A DNA stretch of 64,000 nucleotides. Source: CAZMGB01 sp964565775 (lineage in GTDB: Bacteria > Chloroflexota > Dehalococcoidia > DSTF01 > JALHUB01). Positions 25,995 through 33,512 of this stretch are shown piece by piece. The notes beneath the pieces were generated by a model. The model made no database searches and was not told where the DNA came from. It worked only from the letters and a program-made list of their open reading frames with translations. The position numbers were made by a program, and so were the translations under genes. Positions within the stretch are counted from its first letter, which is position 1, and the number at the start of each line of letters is the position of its first letter. The stretch is taken from NCBI GenBank assembly GCA_964565775.1, contig CAZMGB010000018.1:13271-77270 (forward strand). Reading direction: 5' to 3'.

Positions 25995-28769
25995 CTAGGC
26001 GGGAGCGATATCGACACGGACGGCGCGGTCGATTGGTACCGGCTGCCAGTGGAGCGCTCGATAGCGCAGATGGCCATAGCCACCGGCGAAGTGGAGCCAC
26101 TTGACCATCCCCGGCTCTACGTTGGAGAAGCCCGTCCAGGCATCGAACTGGTAGGGTTCGAAGCCGTTGTACATGATCAGTTGCCCGGGCCGCACGGCCG
26201 GCGTCACCCGCGCCTCCACCACGGCCGACGATACGTCGTTGAAGACGCGCACGTCCCGCCCGTCCTCGATGCCGCGGGCGGCGGCATCGCGATCGTTGAC
26301 GTAGACAGTGGGCCCGCCGCGTTGTGTGCCCAGAATGACGCGATTCGTCATGTTCATGGCGTTGACGCTCCAGCGGGGGTGGCCGCCGGTGATCTGGAAA
26401 GGATGGTTGCCGCCGTGGGCAGGCGCCTCCTTGTGCATCGGTAGCTCCTCTCCCGCCTCCAGGAACCACTCGTGGTCGATGTAGAACTGGGCGCGACGGG
26501 TGAGCGTCGGGAAGGGCTCCTTCTTCTCGGTCTGCCAGCGGAAGGGGGAGTGGGTCTCGTTCGGGAGCAGGTCCGAGGCCTGAGCCAGCGCCATGGGAGA
26601 GCGGCCCCAGCCCGTGAAGCGCACCCAGCCCTTCTCCCGTAACGTCTCCAGGGTGGTGTCCAGCGGTATGTTCCCCATCAGCGCCGAGTCGCGCACCATC
26701 TCGTCGAAGACAGCATCGTCGTCCGCCAGGGCGCCGCCAAACGTGATGTCCTCGTACAGGGTGTCGAGGCGAATGGGCACGCCCATGGGCGACGGTATCT
26801 CCACCATCTCCCGCGCTTTCGCCCGCTCGGACACCTTCTTCGCCAGCATGAGGGTGATCTGCCACTCGGAGCGGGCCTCGCCCGGCGGCGAGACGACGCG
26901 GTCGGAGAAGGTAAGGTTCATCACATCGGGCGTCGTGTAAGGGATATTCTGCTTCTCGTAGTGCTGGGCGGCGGGCAGAACGATGTCCGAGTGGAGACCG
27001 GTGGTGGACATGCGCCAGTCCACCGAGACGATGAGACGAGCCTTGGGCCAGAGGTGCTGCAGCAGCATCCGCTGGCCGCCTCGCTGGCGCCGCAAGACGT
27101 TGCCGCCGATCTCGAAGATGACGCGGGGCGGCGTGTCGGGGGGCGGCTGCACGCTACCCTGCCACCAGCCCTTCTCCATCGCCTCGCGCAGGTAGTCGTC
27201 GAAAGGACGGCGCATCGAGGGGTCGTTCCACTCCGGCCGGTTCCACACCTCCCGATAGCCGCAGTGGTGGTACCAGAAGAAGGCGGACGGGACGTTGCCG
27301 CCCATTCGGGCACCGGCGTAGCCCATCTCCGCAACGGCGATCTCTTCGGTAAGGGTAGGGTCCTGCGCCCGCGCGGCGGAGAGCATCGCCTGCTGGCCCT
27401 TGACGATCTCGCGAGTGGCGTCCTGACCGACGCGGGGCTTGGCGAGCGACAGGAACAGACCGTCGAACATGCCGACCGCCCAACTGCGGGTGCCTGCGCC
27501 TTTCTTGCCCCAGTTGCCGGTGAGGGCCAGCACCAGGCACAGGGCCCGTTCCATCAGGTCGCCGTGGTAGGACTTGCCCAACGTCCAGCCCAGGAGAATA
27601 CGGGTGCAACGCTTCGCCACCTTGCGGGCCAAGTCACGGATCGTATCCGGGTGGACGCCGCAGAGGTCGGAGACGTCCTCCGGCGCGTAGTCTTGCAGTC
27701 GGCGCCGCAGGAGGACGAAGGCCGGCGCCACCTCCACGACTGAGCCATCCGCCAGCGAGGCGCGATAGCTCCCGTCGAGGGCCGGCTCCAGGGCACCCAG
27801 GTCAAGGGTGCGCGGCGCCTCGACGATCCGGCCGGCGGCGGAATCGAAGAGAGAGAAGACGGTGTCGGAGCCGCCTTCCTGGACATCACCCTGACGAAGG
27901 AAACGGCCGTTGTCGGTCCGCACCAGCAGACCCAGGTCCGTCTGCTCGCGGACGAAGGGCTCGTCCATCAGCCCCTCGTCGACGATAACGCGGCACATGG
28001 CGAGGGCCAGGGCGGCGTCGGAGCCGATGCGCACCGGCACGAAGCAGTCGCCGTGGATTGCGGAGGGGCTGTAGTCGGGGGCGATGGTAACGACCTCGCT
28101 GCCGTGGTAGCGGGCCTCGACGATGAAGTGGTACCAGGGGATGGCGCTGTAGGCGGGGTTGTTGGCCCAGATGAGCAGCAGCTCCGAGTGAAACCAGTCG
28201 TCGCTGCTGGGCGCCGGGTCGAAGCGGCCGAAGGTGGCATACAGGCCCGGATTGAAGTCGTTTATCTCCGACTGAACGTCGGTAGCCGTCGCTCCCAGAC
28301 GGCTGAGAACGGTGCCGGCAAGGGCTATGGTCTGCGTGCCGCCCTCGCCGGGCGTGCCGAGTCGCACGATGGACTGGGGGCCCGACTCCTGGATAGCGTC
28401 GAGCATGGCATCGGCGATCTCAGTCATCGCGTCGTCCCAGGAGACGCGCTGCCACTTGCCCTCACCCCGCTCGCCAGCCCTGCGCAACGGGTAGAGCACG
28501 CGCTCCTGGCCGTAGAGCATCTGGCTCCAGGAGGCGCCCTTCTGGCAACCCGCAGGGTTCATGTCGGGGACGCCCTCCTCCACCGTCTCGAAGGTGGCTG
28601 CGGGCTCCTCACGGACGACGACACCGTCCCGCACGTAGACCCGGTAGGGGCAGTTGGTGGGATAGCAGTCGACGCAGTGGCTGCCCCAGCCGACCCTGTC
28701 CCAACGCCAGATGTCCCGGTACCTCTCTTCCCAGGCCCGGTCAGGGCCGTGCTTTGCGCTTTTGGGCAT
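25995..28769 (-). CDS. Molybdopterin oxidoreductase, type II DMSO reductase-like catalytic subunit
   Basis: This 924-residue protein carries a bis-pyranopterin molybdenum cofactor and one Fe-S cluster. The cluster motif is His31-x3-Cys35-x4-Cys40-x34-Cys75. The histidine ligand and the x34 spacing match NarG and relatives (nitrate, selenate and perchlorate reductases, ethylbenzene and DMS dehydrogenases). DWFHSELLLIWANNP and the C-terminal MopB domain with GNHPFQITGGHPRWSVNAMNM follow. No Tat signal is visible. The start at 28769 has GAGGAGGT upstream; the longer frame lacks a site. The Fe-S beta subunit, heme gamma subunit and chaperone are not adjacent, which is unusual. The substrate is unknown. 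Confidence 0.85.
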   Translation of the reverse strand: MPKSAKHGPDRAWEERYRDIWRWDRVGWGSHCVDCYPTNCPYRVYVRDGVVVREEPAATFETVEEGVPDMNPAGCQKGASWSQMLYGQERVLYPLRRAGERGEGKWQRVSWDDAMTEIADAMLDAIQESGPQSIVRLGTPGEGGTQTIALAGTVLSRLGATATDVQSEINDFNPGLYATFGRFDPAPSSDDWFHSELLLIWANNPAYSAIPWYHFIVEARYHGSEVVTIAPDYSPSAIHGDCFVPVRIGSDAALALAMCRVIVDEGLMDEPFVREQTDLGLLVRTDNGRFLRQGDVQEGGSDTVFSLFDSAAGRIVEAPRTLDLGALEPALDGSYRASLADGSVVEVAPAFVLLRRRLQDYAPEDVSDLCGVHPDTIRDLARKVAKRCTRILLGWTLGKSYHGDLMERALCLVLALTGNWGKKGAGTRSWAVGMFDGLFLSLAKPRVGQDATREIVKGQQAMLSAARAQDPTLTEEIAVAEMGYAGARMGGNVPSAFFWYHHCGYREVWNRPEWNDPSMRRPFDDYLREAMEKGWWQGSVQPPPDTPPRVIFEIGGNVLRRQRGGQRMLLQHLWPKARLIVSVDWRMSTTGLHSDIVLPAAQHYEKQNIPYTTPDVMNLTFSDRVVSPPGEARSEWQITLMLAKKVSERAKAREMVEIPSPMGVPIRLDTLYEDITFGGALADDDAVFDEMVRDSALMGNIPLDTTLETLREKGWVRFTGWGRSPMALAQASDLLPNETHSPFRWQTEKKEPFPTLTRRAQFYIDHEWFLEAGEELPMHKEAPAHGGNHPFQITGGHPRWSVNAMNMTNRVILGTQRGGPTVYVNDRDAAARGIEDGRDVRVFNDVSSAVVEARVTPAVRPGQLIMYNGFEPYQFDAWTGFSNVEPGMVKWLHFAGGYGHLRYRALHWQPVPIDRAVRVDIAPA

Positions 28770-29117
28770 CCCCTTACCTCCTCGCGCCGATCTCCCAATC
28801 GAGGTCTTGCGCCCATTATTCGAGGCGACCACCGATGCGGATAGAGCCGTTCGGACTGGAGAGGTAGGGGCTGAAGGGGCCGCCTTGACCGCCACCCCCG
28901 CGCGTTTGCGGCGGAAATGGGGGCTACGTGGACGTGTCCCAAGCGAAAGACGGATGAGCACAGTCAGGTTCGTCTGAGGACCACCTGGCAACGACAGCGC
29001 ATCACGTCGCCATGCATTCCAGCCGATAAAGGATATGGCTCAATCTGCTGCGGCGGGAGTGAGACTGCCTCGCGCTCAGGCGAGGGCGCGACCGGTCGGC
29101 CGGGACGGAGGTGAGGA
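28770..29117. other. Divergent intergenic region, 348 bp
   Basis: This space separates the minus-strand molybdoenzyme from the plus-strand M23 peptidase and must hold promoters for both. No consensus hexamer pair or clear operator palindrome was found. No reading frame with a ribosome site is visible. Confidence 0.4.
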
Positions 29118-30413
29118 CTGCTGGGACGCGTCTTCCGTTCTAGGTTTCTCCCGCTCTGGGTTCTGCTCTGCCTGACGCCCCTGGTCATGGGCGCTGGTAC
29201 CACCATCGACCTGGGCCAGTTCCGTGACCCGCAGCCCGCGCTCCCGGAGCTGTCCCGACTGCTCCACAAGCTCCTGGACATTCGCCAGTACTTGATCGAG
29301 GGCCCTGAGCCGGCGTTCCCCGCGCCGCCGGGCTACCGGCTGCCCTGGCCGGCGGACGTCAGCCACACGGTGACCCAGGCCGCGCACCAGGGCCCCACCC
29401 ACCAGTCGCTAGATGCCTGGGACTTCGACCTGAAGTATGGGCTCGTACTGGCGGCACGGGGCGGCCGCGTCTCGATGGTCCGCGACAGCGAGCGGGTGGG
29501 TGGGTGCGACTCCGCCTACCGGGAGCGCGCCAACCACATCCTCATCGACCACGGCGATGGCACCTCCGCGCTGTATCTGCACATCGACTATCAGGGCGCG
29601 CTCGTGCAGGAGGGAGCACTGGTGGCTCAGGGGCGTGCCATAGCCTACTCCGGAAGCAGCGGCCTCAGTTGCGGTGACGACGGCCACGCGGGACCTCACC
29701 TGCACTTCCAGGTCGAGCGCACGGTGCCGGGGGAGTGGTGGAGTCAGACCATCCCAATCGTCTTCGACGAAGCAAAGGGGGATGCACTCGTAAGGGGCAA
29801 GAGCTACGTGTCCGCCAACCGGCCGTCGAATTTCATGAGCCGTGCGCTCGCGACCTGGTTCTTGCAGCGGCCTGCAAGAGGCGCGGAGATTCGCGTCCTG
29901 CCGTCTTTCTCTTTCCTCTCGCGGCTGTCCAACAGTACCAGCCTGCCCGCGCCGACAAGCACGCCCCGTGCCACGCCGACCGCTACTACCACCGGCAGCC
30001 CCACAGCTACACGCACAGCGACGCCGACGTCGACGAACACGCCCACTGCCACCAAGACTGCCAGACCTACGTCCACAGCAACGCCGACGCCAACCAGCAC
30101 GCCTACGCCCACGCCGTTACCCACGTCAACCAGCACGCCCCCTCCCACCGCAACCACAGCACCAACCGGCACCCCGATCCCTGCGCCCACGGCGACGTCG
30201 GCACCAGTAATCGTGACGCCGCCCCCGCCCCCGCCGTCGCCACCACCACCGCCACCCACAATCACCATCGCGACCGAAACCCCGACACCCGCGCCCACGG
30301 CGACACCGACATCGACAAGCACGCCCCCACCTACCGCAACCACCGCAGCAACCAGCACCCCGACACCTGCGCCCACGGCGGCAGCGACGTCGACAAGCAC
30401 GCCTGGCAGCTAG
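29118..30413 (+). CDS. Secreted M23 (LytM) peptidase with long Thr/Pro tail, probable CTG start
   Basis: Residues up to about 250 hold an M23 metallopeptidase domain: HxxxD as HQSLDAWDFD and HxH as GPHLHFQVE, with Zn ligands intact. M23 enzymes cut peptidoglycan cross-bridges. The C-terminal 165 or so residues are a low-complexity Thr/Pro/Ser tail with poly-proline runs and no anchor after it. The first ATG (29187) would leave no signal peptide. In the same frame, GGAGGTGA at 29107 is correctly spaced before CTG codons at 29118 and 29121, and the added residues (LLGRVFRSRFLPLWVLLCL) form a good signal peptide. A stop at 29112 excludes a longer form. Confidence 0.75.
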   Translation: MLGRVFRSRFLPLWVLLCLTPLVMGAGTTIDLGQFRDPQPALPELSRLLHKLLDIRQYLIEGPEPAFPAPPGYRLPWPADVSHTVTQAAHQGPTHQSLDAWDFDLKYGLVLAARGGRVSMVRDSERVGGCDSAYRERANHILIDHGDGTSALYLHIDYQGALVQEGALVAQGRAIAYSGSSGLSCGDDGHAGPHLHFQVERTVPGEWWSQTIPIVFDEAKGDALVRGKSYVSANRPSNFMSRALATWFLQRPARGAEIRVLPSFSFLSRLSNSTSLPAPTSTPRATPTATTTGSPTATRTATPTSTNTPTATKTARPTSTATPTPTSTPTPTPLPTSTSTPPPTATTAPTGTPIPAPTATSAPVIVTPPPPPPSPPPPPPTITIATETPTPAPTATPTSTSTPPPTATTAATSTPTPAPTAAATSTSTPGS

Positions 30414-30462
30414 AGCTCAATTGCTGTGTGCCACCGGGTGGCTTCGAGGGCTTTGAGGGGGG

Positions 30463-31515
30463 CTACGCGTACTCGACCTGATGGCGACGCGCTTCCTCCG
30501 CGGACATGACCCGCACCCGGCCCTCCTCATCCTCTACGACCACACCCGAGTGGAGGAGGAGCTTGAGGGCCTTCGCCCGCTGCTGTAGCGTCTCGAAGCA
30601 GACGATGGCGCAGTTGCCGCACGTCACGGCCGTGTCGTGGCGGGTACGGGCCAGAATGCCGGGCCGGTCGTAGCCCGCGACATCCATAGAGAGGCGGACG
30701 AAGTTGGGAAGCTCGGGCCTCTCGGTGCTGCGCCGACCGTGCTCGGCCGCGAGACGGGCCAGCACCCGCAGCAGCTCGCCGTCGTCCTCCGGGATCGCGC
30801 CGCGACTGGGCGCCCAGGTCGACCACCGGCGGTCGCGGCTGAGGCCGGAGAAGCCGCCGCAACTGATCGCGCAGCGGGCGTGCATCCCCCTCTTCGCGTG
30901 AGTGATCTCGCGCCCCCCGAGCGTGAACGAGACCGACTCGTCCCAGCTCATGAAGACGCCGGGACAGGCCTTGAGGCAGATGTTGCAGTGGTCGCAGGGG
31001 TTCTCCTCCAGGGGCCTGTCGGGCTCCAGCTCGGCGTCAGTGATAACGGACGAGAGGTAGACGCGCGCGCCGTACTCCGGCGTCATCACGTTGCCGCTCC
31101 AGCCGATCGCTCCCAGGCCAGCGGCCACCGCCGCATAGCGATGCGAGAAGGGCGGGATGAGCCCCTTCACCACGTTCGATCCGGGCTCGTAGACGCCGTT
31201 GGGGGAGATGGCCTCAGCGCGGAAGCCCTCGCCGCGGAGAGCCTCCGCCACGGCCAGGCCGACACGTCCCAGCGTTTGGATGTTCTCGTAGAAGTGGTCC
31301 CGGTACTCCTGGGGGTCTTCCTTGGCCAGGTACTTGAGGACCGCCCCCTCGGGCTCCACGACCAGGAAGCTCACCACCGACCGGGCGCCCGGCACGACTC
31401 GGGATGCGTCGGCCGTGGGCGGGCCGGCCAGGGCCTCGGTAGACGCGATACCCACCTTGGCCGCGCCCGTTTCGGCAGCGAGATGTTTGATGCGGCTGGC
31501 AAGAGGATCAGTCAC
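30463..31515 (-). CDS. Epoxyqueuosine reductase-like iron-sulfur protein
   Basis: The protein has 350 residues. A QueG/reductive-dehalogenase-like core carries two Fe-S motifs: CDHCNICLKACPG (about 193-205) and a second near TCGNCAIVC in the last 50 residues. True QueG uses cobalamin to reduce epoxyqueuosine in tRNA; this chain lacks the C-terminal HEAT-like part and may serve another reductive role. The GTG at 31515 follows GGAAGGACA and is preferred to the ATG at 31563. There is no Tat signal, unlike respiratory dehalogenases. Confidence 0.75.
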   Translation of the reverse strand: MTDPLASRIKHLAAETGAAKVGIASTEALAGPPTADASRVVPGARSVVSFLVVEPEGAVLKYLAKEDPQEYRDHFYENIQTLGRVGLAVAEALRGEGFRAEAISPNGVYEPGSNVVKGLIPPFSHRYAAVAAGLGAIGWSGNVMTPEYGARVYLSSVITDAELEPDRPLEENPCDHCNICLKACPGVFMSWDESVSFTLGGREITHAKRGMHARCAISCGGFSGLSRDRRWSTWAPSRGAIPEDDGELLRVLARLAAEHGRRSTERPELPNFVRLSMDVAGYDRPGILARTRHDTAVTCGNCAIVCFETLQQRAKALKLLLHSGVVVEDEEGRVRVMSAEEARRHQVEYA

Positions 31516-31905
31516 GCCAGTGTCCTTCCCAGACAAGTCACGGATGCGCCAGGCAAGCGCCACCTGCGAAGCCCGCTGGTACCAGTTTACACGTCCGCCT
31601 CAGTCGGAGCACGCCCCGCACCGGGCTGGGGCGGAGCCACCAAAGTTCGCCGCCCAGATGTAGCGAGTCCGGCGCCCCAGCACAGGAGCCCACCCATGGG
31701 CGTGCCCCTGGGATTCGTCCGCGTTGCCGACGGCCCATACCAGCGTCTCCTACTTCTCGACTCATGGCTAGCCCGGCGAGGCTCACTGCGCCGTATCACC
31801 ACGAAGTCGTCGTGCCGTGCGGGCCACGGATGAGCTCCGACCTTCCCCTTAACGTGAGCGAGAGTAGAATGAGGCGCAAGGCTCGTTCGCAGTGGGAGTA
31901 CACGG
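31516..31905. other. Divergent intergenic region, 390 bp
   Basis: This separates the QueG-like gene from the MFS gene. A possible -10 (TAGAAT, about 31865) precedes the MFS gene but has no good -35. Short open frames on both strands have no ribosome sites. Nothing else is seen. Confidence 0.35.
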
Positions 31906-33174
31906 GTGAAGACACCGGAATCGGCTGCGCCGGTAGCCGCGGCTGGGCCAACCCCCGTCACCGCTGAGTCGCGAATGGCGCAGGCGTTCAGCTCCCTGGC
32001 CGTCGTCAACTTCCGGTACCTGCTTGGCGGCACGGTGGGCGCCAGCTTCGCCCAGTGGATGGGCCAGATCGGTCAGGGCTGGCTCGTCGCCGAGCTCACC
32101 AACTCTCCTTTCCAGCTCGGCCTGGTGCAGTTCCTCCGCGGCACGAGCATCCTGTTCATCTCCCCCTTCGCCGGCGCGCTGTCGGAGCGGCTGGAGCGCC
32201 GAGTACTGGCCGGCATCGCCTCCGCGGTCAACGGTCTGGCAGCCCTCGCTCTCGCCATTCTCATCCTCACCGGCCACGTCGCAATGTGGCAGCTCTACAT
32301 CGTGGCGTTCGTCAGCGGGCTCTCCAGCAGCATCTTCAACCCAGTGCGCCAGTTCCTCGTCTACGACGCGGTGGGGGTGAAGCAGTTACCGAACGCCATC
32401 GCCCTCAACGCGATGGTGATGAACATGGCACGGGTGGTGGGGCCGGGAGTCGCCGGCTTCATGCTGGCCTACAACCTCTCGTCGGCGTTCTTCGGTCAGT
32501 TCTTCTTCTTCATGGCAGCCACGCTGAGCCTCATACCGCTGCGACTGAACCAGTCAGCCCCCCCGGAGAGGGAGCCGGTGCTCACCAGCGTGCGCCTGGG
32601 GGCGGCCTATCTGCTCCACCACCGGCTGCTGCTGCGCCTGATCCTGCTGCAGGCCATCCCCAGCATGCTCATCTACCCCTACCTACAGTTGGTGCCGCTC
32701 ATGGCGAAGAACTACCTGCACGTCGGCTCCACGGGCTACGGGTGGCTCCAGACGGGGGTCGGGATCGGTTCGCTCATCAGCGCGCTCGCGGTGGCATCCT
32801 TCGCCGATATCCGCTACAAGGGGGCGATAGGGAGCGTCGCGCTGCTGGTCTACATGACGATGATCCTCTCCTTCTCCTTCTCCCGCGATTACACCCTCTC
32901 GCTCTTCCTTCTGATCATGGGCGGCATGGGGCTGGTGGTATTCTCCACCTTCAACCAGACGCTCCTCCAACTGCACGTCCATGACGAATACCGCGGCCGA
33001 GTGCTATCGCTGTACACGATGTCAATGGGCCTGAACCCGTTCGGCTCCCTGGTCATGGGGTTCGTCGCCAGCCAGTTTCTGGGGACGCCCCATGCCATCG
33101 CGGCTTTCTGCGTCCTGGCGCTGCTTCTGACGGCGGTCAGCGGCATAGCGTCGAAGGAAATACGAAGCCTCTAA
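31906..33174 (+). CDS. MFS transporter (EntS/MFS_3-like exporter)
   Basis: The protein has 422 residues and about 12 membrane segments. ANFR-like VVNFRYLLGGTVGASFAQWMGQIGQGWLV at the start is typical of the EntS/MFS_3 group, and PVRQFLVYDAVGVKQLPNAIALNAM matches its central loop. Members export siderophores, drugs or other small molecules; the substrate here is unknown. The start is a GTG with GGGAG upstream; an internal ATG at 31975 is an alternative. It stands alone. Confidence 0.88.
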   Translation: MKTPESAAPVAAAGPTPVTAESRMAQAFSSLAVVNFRYLLGGTVGASFAQWMGQIGQGWLVAELTNSPFQLGLVQFLRGTSILFISPFAGALSERLERRVLAGIASAVNGLAALALAILILTGHVAMWQLYIVAFVSGLSSSIFNPVRQFLVYDAVGVKQLPNAIALNAMVMNMARVVGPGVAGFMLAYNLSSAFFGQFFFFMAATLSLIPLRLNQSAPPEREPVLTSVRLGAAYLLHHRLLLRLILLQAIPSMLIYPYLQLVPLMAKNYLHVGSTGYGWLQTGVGIGSLISALAVASFADIRYKGAIGSVALLVYMTMILSFSFSRDYTLSLFLLIMGGMGLVVFSTFNQTLLQLHVHDEYRGRVLSLYTMSMGLNPFGSLVMGFVASQFLGTPHAIAAFCVLALLLTAVSGIASKEIRSL

Positions 33175-33512
33175 GTGGCCGCGGAAGCACGAACTCCAGT
33201 CACAAAGGCGGCGATCCTGATGACCGCCCACCTCTTCGCCTGCGACCTGGCTAACGCCCACCGGCGGGCCGGCCGAAGCCGTTCCTTCCATTCAGATGAC
33301 AATTGACAATCCCTCCGCCTGGGAGTAGTCTGCGACTGTGCGCACGAAGGGAGCGCCGGTCCTGGTAACACCGACGGCCCCGCATGCCGAGCCCCGACGC
33401 GGCCAGCGTCGGCTTACTAGCTCTAGCGTGGCAGGCCCCGGCCGCAGAAGGGTCGGGGTCTTCTTTGTGTCCGCACTGCTCGGCGCCGGTTCAGAGTATG
33501 GGAGGTAGAACC
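33175..33512 (+). promoter_or_regulatory. Promoter and long leader of the S74 surface protein gene
   Basis: TTGACA (33303-33308) and TAGTCT (33326-33331) are 17 bases apart. Transcription from there would give a leader of about 175 bases before the ATG at 33513. Near its end a 10-bp stem (33434-33443 with 33451-33460, two G-U pairs) is followed by a T-rich stretch, as in an intrinsic terminator. This layout suggests attenuation. No known riboswitch class was recognised. The rest of the gap is empty. Confidence 0.5.
33434..33467 (+). terminator. Terminator-like hairpin in leader
   Basis: Arms 33434-33443 and 33451-33460 enclose a seven-base loop and are followed by ttctttgtgt. It lies 45 bases before the start codon of the surface protein and downstream of its predicted promoter. 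Confidence 0.5.
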
